DNA of 64,000 nt, taken from positions 25,916,144 to 25,980,143 of the forward strand of contig JARWIR010000017.1 of assembly GCA_029959085.1 (NCBI GenBank), in the 5' to 3' direction. The notes under the pieces are model-generated. The model worked only from the letters and a program-made list of their open reading frames with translations, had not been told where the DNA came from and made no database searches. The first letter of the stretch is position 1, and each line of letters starts with the position of its first letter. Positions 54,858 to 64,000 of the stretch are shown one piece after another. The DNA is from Nemophila menziesii (Eukaryota > Streptophyta > Magnoliopsida > Boraginales > Hydrophyllaceae). The position numbers were made by a program, and so were the translations under genes.

Positions 54858-55998
54858 ATGAATTTATATTTCAAAATTTACAATACCAAAATAATGAGTC
54901 CAAAAAGTGAAATCTTTTATTTGAGTTTGCATACAAATTCCCACCTTCTTCAACTTCATAATTTAAGAAAAAGTTTAACACATGTTCAATTGATTTTCAG
55001 CAAATTTATTCTATCAAGAATGGTAGGCTATTATATCCATGGATATACTAATAATCTAACCCTTATTGGACTTAGTCTTCTGAAATTATTTTTTTGTTAA
55101 TTAGCAATAAAATAATGTTAGGTATCATTAGAAAAATGATTATTTAAACATCACATATAATGTGGCATGTGGCAGTTAAACGATTCAATCATGTTAGTTT
55201 TTTTATATGTTAATTTTTTTTCTCTTTCTTTCATGATTAGATCACTTAACAATCACATCATGAATGATATTCGGGTGATTTTTGTTTAATGATATTGAAC
55301 ATTACTTTTAGCTTTAATTCCATCAAATGACAAAATAAATGAGTCCAGAAAATGGAATATTATTATTAAAAACCACGGTCTCCTAACTCCAAATTTAGCA
55401 TGGTGCATTGATTATAGATGAACAATGAAGAGCTGATATACATTTTTTGATTAGATGCTATATTTAAAATGAAACGACACAGATCAATTGATACAAAGTC
55501 TACATGTAATTTCTATAAAGTCAAATTAATAATGCTTATCATTTTCTAAAGGTGGACCATAATTAATATATAGGATATTGTTTAAAGTTCAGTTTCCTGA
55601 AGTTGATAACTTCACGCTCATCTGTATTAGCTAACAAATGAAGCTGGGTATCTTTTAATATGTTTGAGAAAAGTGCAAATAAACGAAAGGGACTTGCTTA
55701 GAAAATGAAAAATGAAAAATTGGTCGTGTGTTTTTTTATATACAATCACATTAACTCAAAGAGACATTCATAAAATCATCGAAATCACACCATTGGCCCT
55801 TGTGTATGTAAAATAGGTAGATATATATAGGCGTGTTTCTTCGGAATAGAAAACATCAATAGCAAGTATACTTGTGGAGGAGTAGATTTGCAGTACACAC
55901 CTAATAGAAAACACAAAATCAAAGAGATATATTAAAGCAACACATGAGGCAAGAATTTTAAAATTCAAAAGCATATAACAATCTGAAAAATAAAAATT
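54858..55998. other. AT-rich DNA between copia elements, no feature seen
   Basis: Short open frames only, none with a recognisable domain; several T-rich runs (about 55195-55225). Confidence 0.5.
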
Positions 55999-56301
55999 TG
56001 TTATTTAATGTTTAATTAACCAAGACAAGTGATACATGTTTTTAATCTATGTATTGAAATAATAAAAGGTGAATAAAAAAAATTCTAGACTCTTGATAGG
56101 TAGTTCATGTATTCACATTAATGTCTGATTTGTGTATTTACATTCAAGGGTTAAAGTCTATAATGTTCATCAACTCATATAAATAGTGGAGTTGTTTATC
56201 TCATTTGTAACAAGTCATTTTATAAGAACAAATTAATAGTAAACAAAACTATTTTCTTATCTCTCTTAGTCTATCATTTCTTTACTAAATATTGTCCAAT
56301 A
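55999..56301 (+). repeat. 5' LTR of copia K
   Basis: About 303 bp, matches 63526-63836; begins TGTTATTTAATG. Confidence 0.88.
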
Positions 56302-56313
56302 ATTAATATAAAT

Positions 56314-56324
56314 TGGTATCAGAG
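56314..56324 (+). other. Primer binding site of copia K (tRNA-iMet)
   Basis: TGGTATCAGAG, the standard copia primer site, 12 bases after the LTR. Confidence 0.88.
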
Positions 56325-56343
56325 TTTGGTTGCGAAATCACTC

Positions 56344-56980
56344 ATGACAAACAACTCTTCATCCATGCAAAAAATTGGTATTTCAATTTGAAGAAAATTT
56401 TAATTTCTGGAATATCAAAATGGAAACGATCTTCGTGTCAGAAATTTTATGGGAATATACTGAGATTGGATTTCATGGAGCAGAAACAACTAGAAGAATG
56501 AACGTCAATCAACTTCAAGAGTTAAAAGAATCCATAAAGAAAGATGGACCAGCCTTTCGTCACATTCAAGAAGGTGCTTCAAACTTAATTTTTCCAAAAA
56601 TTATGAGAGTAACACAAAAAAAGAAGTTTGGGATATTCTAAATCAAAAGTATCAAGGAGATGAGAGAGTAAGATCTATCAAACTCCTAACTCTTAGGACA
56701 AAATTCAAAAAATATGAAGATAAAAGTAAATGAATCTTTGGATTTGTTTTTAGACCGATTCACTGAAATAGTAAATCAAATGAAAATGAATGGTGAGTAA
56801 ATCAGTGACAAAAGAATTATCGAAAAAATACTCACTAGTTTGCCCAAAAGGTTTGATTAAAAAATAACAGTGATTGAAGATACAAAAGACATTTCCACAA
56901 TGAGTATTAAAGAATTGATGAGTTCACTTTAATCATTTTTGTAGAGATTAAAACGTCATTCCGAAGAACATGTTGAGAGT
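56344..56980 (+). pseudogene. gag: gag of copia K (UBN2-type)
   Basis: The probable start ATG is at 56344, with a frameshift within 12 codons. The body reads FNFWNIKMETI, AFRHIQEGASNLIFPKIMR, SLDLFLDRFTEIVNQMKMNGE, IIEKILTSLPKRFD and ISTMSIKELMSSL, the signature order of UBN2 copia gag. Four or more stops or frameshifts. The sequence ends abruptly at 56980, where the LTR of L begins; the following zinc knuckle is lost except for its end at about 58790. Confidence 0.85.
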
Positions 56981-57524
56981 TGATGTATCCCTAATTGTTC
57001 TAAATATAAGCCCTTAGGAGACATCATTTTAGGTAGAAAATGGACTTTTTATATTGACTTTTGTGCTTAATTCGTAATATTCCTACTTCTTATCTTGATT
57101 TGATGAATTATTATTTTTATAGCATATTTGGTTTGATTTGTGTGTTAATGTGAAGCTTTAAAGATATATAGAAATAAATTCTAAGAAGATAAGGAAAGAA
57201 GATCTTGAAGAAATCAGGAGATAGAAGGAGGAAAAGATAAACTAGGAAATGAAAAGTTGTCAAATAAATCTGAATCTTATCCACAAAAGTGATCATAACT
57301 CAAGATTGGCTGGGAATTTGAAAGAATTGTCTGAAGCTAAGTTGTAGAGATTTCCGAGACAAACAGTTCTGATACAAAGAACGTATCAATCGGAGTTGAA
57401 ACGAAAAAGTTACGGCAAAAACAAAACAGCAACAGTTTCTTACCTTTATATATTTCAGGGTTACGAATTTGAGTTGGGCTTGGACTCTTTTACCTGATCC
57501 CTACTTAAAGATTTCGACCTAGTA

Positions 57525-57590
<66 letters not shown>

Positions 57591-58575
57591 TTCTAAATCT
57601 TAGAAAATCATCCCTTGGCTGCATAAGCTTAATATACATACACAATTCATTATAGAAACAATTAGGAGGATCTAGAGGAGGAAGAAGCAAGAGATAGAGC
57701 TTAACTACATTGCTTCAACACTTCTCCACTTCTATTCTTTGGGTAAATTAGTATTAGATCTATTTTGTCTATAAGGTATTTCTAAGCTATTTATTCAAGA
57801 GGTTTATTATGCATAATTTCTCTTTAGGATTGTAATTATATAAATCATTGATTATTGTTTTTTGTTTTAATTTGAATCTGGGATTTTAGTATTTAATTGA
57901 ATTGGTTCTTAATTTCCATTGAATATATTCTTGTGTTTGTTTTCTATCATTGACGTCATGAATCTAGGGTAAGTTTTAGTAATTAGGCTATTCACTTAGT
58001 GGCAAGTGATCATCCGACAGAGGGGGTTTAATTACAAAACTAGGATATAGACGCGAGGTGTCCGTTATTGACCGACAGACTTGACTAACCATGTAGCCAA
58101 AAAGGTATAATAATTTCACATCCGAAGAGGCATATTCTCCCATATAGGGGTTTATAGTACTTTAGGATAGCACCTAGGTCCACCCGACAGGGGGTTAGGA
58201 GATTATAAAGTCCCGACTATTGTGAGATTTCTCATCCACCCTTATTCTTAGGAATCATAAATTCAATAGGATAGATTCATACTTGCATCTCCTTATCTTA
58301 TTTGCATAATTATTTGTTATTAATCATTTATTATATATTTATTATTTAGTTAATTATTAAACAAACTCGTTTGCTGCTTATATATTTAATTATGACAATT
58401 AAAACTATATATTCTAATATTGAACATGAAGTTAGAATAACTAGTTAAATCCATGTGGAGACGATTATCCCGACCTTACATATCTATTACTTGGAACGAC
58501 TCGTACCTTTGCGGTCTGTGGATCCTTTATTCTATTACTTTTTTGCTTAATTTTATAACACATCAGGACCCACCA
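56981..58575 (+). repeat. LTR of element L
   Basis: 1,595 bp, TGATGTATCCC to GGACCCACCA, with the family's left-end inverted repeat (one mismatch) and repeated CCGACAG motifs at 58014-58193. TATA region replaced by (TA)n at 57527-57588. Confidence 0.9.
57527..57588. repeat. (TA)n microsatellite at LTR TATA position
   Basis: 31 TA units. Confidence 0.95.
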
Positions 58576-58581
58576 AGTTTT

Positions 58582-58599
58582 TGGCGCCGCTGCCGAGGA
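58582..58599 (+). other. Primer binding site (tRNA-Asp), element L
   Basis: TGGCGCCGCTGCCGAGGA, six bases after the LTR. Confidence 0.85.
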
Positions 58600-58789
58600 T
58601 TTATTGCGGTTATTTTATTTTGTGTTTAAGTTAGGTTAGTAGTTTTAGTTGTTTTCAGTTTTACGTTTGTTTTATTTTAGTCACTTTTCAGGTTTTTCTT
58701 TAGGTATGGAAATTTCCCCCTATCAAGAGCAAAATCCACCACAGACCTGGTGTATTCAAGTGCAAAACTTTATTGATTGAACACACATC

Positions 58790-59399
58790 TTCATGGATCT
58801 GGGCATATATGAAAAGATTGTCGATTAAAAAATAAGCAAGTGTAAGTTTTGCTGAAGAAAATGAAGATCAAGGCAATCTCTTTTATGCTTGTCAAGTTGC
58901 GAATACGAAAAATGACAATGTATGGTATTTGGATAGTGGTTGTAGTAATCACATGTCAGGAGATAAAAAAAAATCCTTGACATGGATACTGCAGTAACTT
59001 CACCTGTAAGGATGGGAAACGGTTACGTTGTTCCCTCTCATGGCAAAGGAACCATTGGAATACAAACGAAGACATGAACGAGGATCTTAGGGATGTGCTT
59101 CATGTTCCTGCGATACAACAAAATTTGTTAAGTGTTGGTCAAATGGTGGAGCATGGATATGGTATTTACTTTGGAAATGGTGGTTGCACAATATTCGACA
59201 AATAACATAAAACACCAGTATTTGAGAATCCAAAACAAGTCATTGCAAAAGTAGTTATGGAGAGGAGAAAAGTTTCATTTACGATGAAGTACGTGGGATA
59301 TACCTCAATGAAGGCAGGGGTTGTCGATAATTCATGGCTTTGGCATAAAATATTAGGCCTTTTGAATTTCAATAGCCTAAAATTATTACATCAAAAGAA
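58790..59399 (+). pseudogene. pol: Copia K gag end, protease and pre-integrase region
   Basis: Starts in the zinc-knuckle tail (GHI.KDCRLKNKQ), then AEENEDQGNLFYACQV and the copia protease active site WYLDSGCSNHMSGDK (about 58921-58965). The pre-integrase region has LHVPAIQQNLLSVGQMVEHGY and LWHKILGLLNFNSLKLLHQK, cut at 59399 by element M. Frameshifts occur near 58830, 58965 and 59075. Confidence 0.8.
59391..59399. repeat. Target-site duplication of element M (TCAAAAGAA)
   Basis: TCAAAAGAA at 59391-59399 and 60898-60906. Removing M and one copy restores the copia reading ...LLHQK-N/MVQGL. Nine bases is the MULE size. Confidence 0.88.
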
Positions 59400-59574
59400 G
59401 GGTGAATTATATATAGGGTCTTAGAAACACTAATTCTTCTCTATAGAGTAGTGTCTTGAAAGTTGTTCTTCTTAGGGACCTCATTTTTTACAATAGTCTT
59501 TCCTACCCTTACTACCACTAAAAGACAAAAAAGTGTAATGTCAATATTTCTCTCTCCTCTACCTACCACTACCC

Positions 59575-59660
59575 ACCTACCTCCAACCTCCCACCACCGA
59601 CCACTGACCACCGAACTCCGACCACTGACCTCCGACAACCGACCACCGACCACCAGTCAC
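59575..59660. repeat. CCACCGAC-type minisatellite in M
   Basis: Irregular 7-10-bp units (ACCACTGACC, ACCGACCACC, ACCTCCGACA). Confidence 0.8.
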
Positions 59661-59752
59661 CGGAAAAAACATAGAGTATTGGAAAAAACGGCCAGTATCG
59701 GAAAAAACTGAGAGTATCGGAAAAAACATAGAGTATCGGAAAAAACTGAAAG
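59661..59752. repeat. About 19-bp minisatellite in M
   Basis: Five copies of GAGTATCGGAAAAAAC plus 3-4 variable bases. Confidence 0.9.
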
Positions 59753-59786
59753 TACTCTATAAATTGGCTGAATACTCTATATATTT

Positions 59787-59905
59787 TGGTGAGTAGTCCG
59801 AATAATTTTAATGAGTACTCCAAATAATTTGATGAGTACTCGATAAATGTGATGAGTACTCCGTAAATTTGATGAGTAATCAGTCAAATTGATGAGTATT
59901 ATTAA
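59787..59905. repeat. About 22-bp minisatellite in M
   Basis: Six copies of GATGAGTACTCCRWAAATTT with variation. Confidence 0.85.
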
Positions 59906-60049
59906 AAAACAAAGCATAAATAGTCAAAAAAACTTTTATCCACCTTTATTACACATTTTTAAACAATTAAAAATGAATATACAATTAAAAAATAAAAAAA
60001 TTAATTACTATCTTGTTTGACCAGATCTGGTCAAACCAGATCTAGATCT

Positions 60050-60700
60050 GAAAAAAAAAACACTTCTTCTCGTCGACGAGCACCACCGCCACCATGACAC
60101 CGTCTTCTCGTCCATAGCCACCCCACCAACACCACCAGAATCTAGGCAACCACACGAACACCACCACCACCATAACACCACAACCACCACAACTTCAGTT
60201 TCACGGCTTCAGTTTTTTTCCAAAACAGCACCATAATGCCGGAGCTGGAGAAGATGAGCTGCAATGGTGAAGGACTCTTGAGCTCGCAACAATGGTGGAA
60301 TGCAGCAGCAGTAACCCTCGCGCCTCCGGCTAGCACCACCACTCCGATGGTCTTCAAAGCTTCTCGCGTCTCCGGCTAGTACCACCACTCGAGCGAAAAC
60401 CAGTCTGATGGTCTTCAAGCTTCTCGCGCCTCCAGCTAGCACCACCACTCCGATGGTCTTCAAGCTTCTCGAGAATGAAAACACACGTCGGTGTTGGTGA
60501 TTTTATGGTGGTGGTAGGAGATCTCGATCCACGAACCAGTCTCCAGCAACTCGGGTCACGAGCTCGCGAAACAGATTCCATTCATCTTCTTCTTCGAGAT
60601 GGCTGCTCCGGCAATGAAGAGGAGGAGAGAGGTTGTTGATGGTGGTGGGCATCTCGGCGGTAGTGAGATGAGAGAGAGAGGAGAGAGTCTATTTTCTAGG
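60050..60700. other. GC-rich interior of M, possibly captured DNA
   Basis: Markedly GC-richer than its surroundings, with CACCACCAC-rich stretches, a direct repeat of about 60 bp (GATGGTCTTCAAGCTTCTCG at about 60347, 60409 and 60453), and minus-strand open frames that mostly reflect these repeats. No protein family recognised. Confidence 0.5.
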
Positions 60701-60906
60701 GTTTTTTGTTGTGTTTTGTTTTATAATTCTGAAAATGATATATTTAGTATATATATAAGTCTAAAAGGGTAGAAAGGTAACAGGGGTTTTGGGGTAATGT
60801 GTTAAAAAGTTTCTGATGTCTTTAGTAAGAAGAGGCTCTAGGTGGGGGTGCTAATTCGAAGAGGGGGTGTGTTCAAGACCCTAAGTGGCATTTACTCTCA
60901 AAAGAA

Positions 60907-61990
60907 TATGGTTCAAGGTCTTTCAGAAACTCAAGATAAAGATGGTGCATGTGAAGGTTGTGCGCTTGGAAAACACCATCATCAATCATTTCCAAAAGGA
61001 GTAGCCCAAAGAGTAACTCAAGTTCTCGAGCTTGTTCATACCGACTTTTTTGGTCCAATGAGTATTCCATCTCATTGTAACAACCGTTACTTTATTCTTT
61101 TCATTGATGATTTTTCAAGAATGACATGGCTTCATTTTATGAGAGAAAAATATGAAGTTTTCACAATATTCAAACAATTCAAAAAAAATTGGAAAAATAA
61201 AGTGGTCATTTCATAAAAATTTTGAGAAGCGATAATGAAAAAGAGTACCCTTCGCGGGAATTTGATAAATTCTGTGAAGAAGAAGACTTTTTTTTTTGTT
61301 CAAATGAAGAAGAAGACATTGATATACAATTCACTACAGTTTATACTCCATAACAAAATGGAGTTTGTAAAAGGAAAAATCAAACTATTGTGAAAATGGA
61401 AAAATCAACGATCCATGGAAAAGGTTTGCCAAAATTATTTTAGGGTGAAGCAGTTTATACATTGGTGTATCTTCTCAATAAATCTCCAACAAAAGAACTT
61501 CAAAATCAAACGCCACTCGAAGCATGGAAAGGAAAAAAACGACCAGTGAAGCATTTGAGAGTATTTGGGAGCATTTGTTATGCACAAGTACCCAAGGTTA
61601 AAAGACAAAAACTTGATGAGTCAAGTGAAACAATGCATTTTTGGGGGATATAGCTCAAAGCCAAAAGCATATCGACTCTATAATTCGAATACTCACAGAA
61701 TTGTAATTAGGCGATATGTGATTTTTGATGAGAATGCTTTGTGGGATTGGAAGGAAAAGAAGATTGAAAAGAAATTATTTCATTGGAGTACAATCAAGAC
61801 TCAAGTGATGATAATGAATCACCCCCAACTACACCAAGTTCAAATTCTACATCACCCTTAACTAGTCAATCAAGCGATAATACAAGTTCAAGTTCATCCA
61901 CTTGAAACTCAAGTCCAAATTCTTCTCCAAACTCAACTCCAAGAAAAATGCGAAGGTTGAGTGACATTTATGCAAATTGAAACTTTTGTA
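60907..61990 (+). pseudogene. pol: Integrase of copia K
   Basis: MVQGLSE, then the zinc-binding end ACEGCALGKHH (C-x2-C), catalytic blocks LELVHTDFFGPM and FILFIDDFSRMTWLHFM (60842-61216 frame), LRSDNEKEY near 61225 after a frameshift, VYLLNKSPTKEL and HLRVFGSICYAQVP (61462-61653), and a Ser/Asn/Thr-rich linker before RT (about 61800-61960). Several stops. It would integrate element cDNA if intact. Confidence 0.82.
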
Positions 61991-61993
61991 TGG

Positions 61994-63486
61994 TTAAACC
62001 AAATCAATTTGAGGAGGCAGTGAAAGAAGAGTCATGAAAATATTCATGGACGAAGAAATCAAAATGATTGAAAATATCAAAACCTGGGATCTTGTCGAGA
62101 AACCAAATGAAAAAAATAATTGGTGTAAAGTGGATCTACAAGGTAAGGTATTGTTCTGATGGCACTGTGCAGAAGAACAAGGCAAGGCTTGTCGCCAAAG
62201 GTTATTCTCAACAACCTGGAGTCGACTACAACAAAATCTTTGCACCAGTTGCAAGGCTTGACACAATTAGAGACTTGATTTCTTTTGCGGCACACAAAGG
62301 TTGGAGTCTTTACCAATTAGATGTTGAATCAACATTTCTCAATAGGGAATGAAAAGTAGAAGTTTATGTTGATAAACACCAGGCTATTATGTTCAAGGAA
62401 ATGAAGAAAAAGTGTACAAGCAAAAAAGGCATTGTACGGGTTGAAGTAAGCACCAAGAGCTTGGTATAGTAAAATTGGTGGATATTTCAATTCAAATGGG
62501 TTTGAAAAAAAAAGGAAGTCAACGTTGTATGTGAAAAACAAGGTAACTCTAGTATTCTCATTGTTGTTTTATATGTTGATTACATAGTGTTTACCGACAA
62601 TAATAATAACATGGTGGAAGAGTTCAAAAAAGACATGATGAAAAAATATGAAATGAGTGACATGGGATTGCTTAGATATTTTCTTAGCATTGAAATCAAT
62701 CAAGATGAAATTGGAGTTTTCATTTCACAAAATAAATATGACAAGAATGTGTTAAAAAAATTCAGAATGTTTGGATGCAAGTCTGTTGACACACCTATTG
62801 TTGTGAACGAGAAGTTCAAAAAAGAAGACAGCGCTGAAAAGTTGAAGGCACTCTTTATCGAAGCATGGTGGGCAATTTGCTTTATATCACAGCAACAAGG
62901 CAAGATATCATGTTGGTTACAAGCTTACTATATAGATTCATGAATAGTCCGAATCATAATCATATCGGAGTCGAAAAAGGAATTCTTCGTTATCTACAAG
63001 GAATTATAATCTACGAAATCAGATATGCAACAACAAAGCATATCAACCTTTTTGGTTATTGCGATAGTAATTTGGGAGGTTGTGTTGATTATACGAGAAG
63101 TACTTCCTGGTATTCTTTTTTGGGAGTGGAATATTTTCTCGGTCATCCAAAAAACAATAAAATGTAGCTCAATCCTTAGCTGAAACTAAATATATTTCAG
63201 CAGGTCAAGCAACATCTCAAATCATTTGGTTAAGAAGGATTCTTGAAGATATGAGTGGTAAACAAGACGAAGGAACCGAGTGATATTGCGACAACATATC
63301 CGCGATTGCTATGGAAAAAAATCTCGTCTTTCATATTCGAACTCGACACATTGCAGTCAAGCATCACTTCGTTCGAGACGCTATTGAAGATTGGGAGATA
63401 CCACTCAAATTATGTAAATACGACGACCAACAAGATGACATTTTTACAAAGGCTCTTCCAAAAGATAAAATTAAGCATTTAAGATG
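61994..63486 (+). pseudogene. pol: Reverse transcriptase and RNase H of copia K
   Basis: Open segments 62068-62352 (GVKWIYKVRY, KARLVAKGYSQQPGVDY, FAPVARLDTIR, LYQLDVESTFLN), 62587-62943 (MKKYEMSDMGLLRYFLSIEI) and 62865-63167 (VGNLLYITATRQDIM, LFGYCDSNLGGCVDYTRST). The catalytic box is YVDY at 62572-62583 instead of YVDD, so the polymerase would be dead even without the frameshifts. The RNase H end matches HIAVKHHFVRDAI, DIFTKALPKDKIKHLR (about 63350-63482). Confidence 0.85.
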
Positions 63487-63516
63487 ACTCTTCGGAATTC
63501 AAGAATTTCACATTAA

Positions 63517-63525
63517 AAGGAAGAA
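63517..63525 (+). other. Polypurine tract of copia K
   Basis: AAGGAAGAA (preceded by AA) directly before the 3' LTR. Confidence 0.75.
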
Positions 63526-63836
63526 TGTTAAGTAATGTTCAATTAACCAAGGAAAGTGAATGAACATGTCTTTAATCTATGTCTTGAAATAGTAATAGGT
63601 ATCTCGAGATAAGTAAAGTCTACACTCTTGATAGGTAGTTCATGTATCCATATTAATGTCTGATTCATATATTTACATTCAAAAATTAGAGTTTAGAATA
63701 TTCAGCCACTAATATAAATAGTGGAGTTGTTTATTTTATTTGTAACAAATGATTTCATAAGAATAAGTTAATAGTAAATAAAACAATTTTCTTATTTTTC
63801 TTTGTCTATCCTTTCTTTACTAAATATTGGCCAACA
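63526..63836 (+). repeat. 3' LTR of copia K
   Basis: About 311 bp, TGTTAAGTAATG to GGCCAACA; homologous to 55999-56301. Confidence 0.88.
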
Positions 63837-64000
63837 CCCAAAAAGATTTATATCAAAACCTGTTATAAACTCATTTAGTGGATATTCATTCCAACCCATG
63901 GGCTAGTAGTCAATCCCATGAACATTAGGGATTAGGGTTACCTATTACCTATAAATAGGAGCTCCCACTATGTAACTCTGATAATAAACCGAACGCTCCT
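63837..64000 (+). repeat. Possible LTR start or promoter-like sequence
   Basis: A TATA box TATAAATAG at 63950-63958 and the leader-like GGAGCTCCCACTATGTAACTC resemble an LTR U3/R part of another element running out of the window. Weak evidence. Confidence 0.3.

Larger units (their letters stand above)
56981..58790 (+). mobile_element. Element L: 5' fragment of an Athila-like LTR element inside copia K
   Basis: A single LTR (56981-58575), PBS (58582-58599) and about 190 bp of leader with the start of a gag-slot ORF (ATG 58706, EISPYQEQNPPQTW), then an abrupt change to copia K sequence. No second LTR and no duplication, so L was truncated, together with part of K, by deletion. Confidence 0.8.
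59400..60897. mobile_element. Element M: non-autonomous Mutator-type (MULE) DNA transposon in copia K
   Basis: 1,498 bp between 9-bp duplications. Terminal inverted repeats are imperfect: left GGGTGAATTATATATAGGGT and right, read inward, GAGTAAATGCCACTTAGGGT, both continuing CTT..A.CAC. Inner sequences near both ends (TTTCCTACCCTT...AAAAGAC and TTTCTACCCTTTTAGAC) also match in inverted order, so the inverted repeats may reach beyond 100 bp with gaps. GAGTAAAT.CCACTT is a familiar plant MULE end. No transposase. The interior holds three minisatellites and a GC-rich block of unknown origin (60050-60700), possibly captured host DNA (Pack-MULE-like). Confidence 0.8.
55999..63836 (+). mobile_element. 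Element K: Ty1/copia retrotransposon (host of L and M)
   Basis: + strand copia element: 5' LTR 55999-56301, PBS for tRNA-iMet, gag, protease, integrase, RT, RNase H, polypurine tract, 3' LTR 63526-63836. The body is interrupted by gypsy piece L (56981 to about 58790, with loss of the gag zinc-knuckle region) and by DNA element M (59400-60897). Without the inserts it is about 4.5 kb. Numerous stops; inactive. No flanking duplication seen. Confidence 0.9.

Noticed and set aside
59441..60581. Minus-strand frames in element M with VVGGRW and LEDHRSGGA repeats
   Set aside because: Minisatellite translations; no family recognised, and the repeats explain the openness.

Overview
The window is nuclear DNA of a flowering plant, most likely a eudicot. 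The evidence is AT-rich sequence, plant-type Ty3/gypsy and Ty1/copia retrotransposons primed by tRNA-Asp and tRNA-iMet, plant LINEs with DUF4283/zinc-knuckle ORF1 and zf-RVT ends, Mutator-like (MULE) sequence, and a nuclear copy of chloroplast psbA. I see no intact host gene, tRNA or rRNA. Almost all of it is transposons inserted into transposons. The species cannot be told from this sequence alone.

Layout. 1-16046: gypsy element A (+ strand, 5' LTR cut by the window edge), with the younger, related element B (4743-12406, 5-bp TSD CTAAT) inside it. A itself sits in the end of LINE1 ORF2. 16047-19313: LINE1 (- strand, decayed). 19314 to about 25000: LINE2 (- strand). About 25009-37300: truncated gypsy element E (-), with element G (26476-35028, TSD AGAAT) inside it. 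About 37300-48850: remains of a MULE transposase gene (-), split by element H (38442-46137, TSD CCTTC) and by a diverged LTR, I. LTR I carries a psbA fragment inside its TATA-region microsatellite. 49968-54857: copia element J (-). 55999-63836: copia element K (+), broken by the 5' end of another gypsy element, L (56981 to about 58790), and by a MULE-type DNA element, M (59400-60897, 9-bp TSD). 63837-64000: the start of another LTR-like sequence.

Elements A, B, E, G, H, I and L are one extended family of Athila-like, non-autonomous LTR elements. The LTRs are about 1.5-1.6 kb (I is about 2 kb because of insertions), start TGATGTCTC and end near CACCA. None has reverse transcriptase, RNase H or the integrase core. 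A and G keep gag and protease joined directly to a short integrase-tail-like segment. H keeps only the gag zinc-knuckle half joined to the same tail. B has an intact 414-residue ORF of a different kind. Downstream of this first ORF the elements share a long structured 3' half. It holds (1) a GC-rich palindrome array whose sequence differs between subfamilies, (2) a TATA-like box and pyrimidine-rich leader, (3) a second ORF (here ORF3) that is short, basic or NLS-bearing in some copies, (4) a perfect 8-bp hairpin, (5) a 9-bp long-range inverted repeat closing a variable loop, and (6) up to five copies of the GAGTTTGGGGT motif, the last being the polypurine tract at the 3' LTR. The array, internal promoter and ORF3 layout is the best candidate here for an undescribed system. 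The layout is visible in the sequence; its function is inference.

Relative ages: LTR pairs counted by eye are about 98.7% identical in B, about 98% in H, about 96% in A and near 90% in G, so B and H are the youngest insertions.
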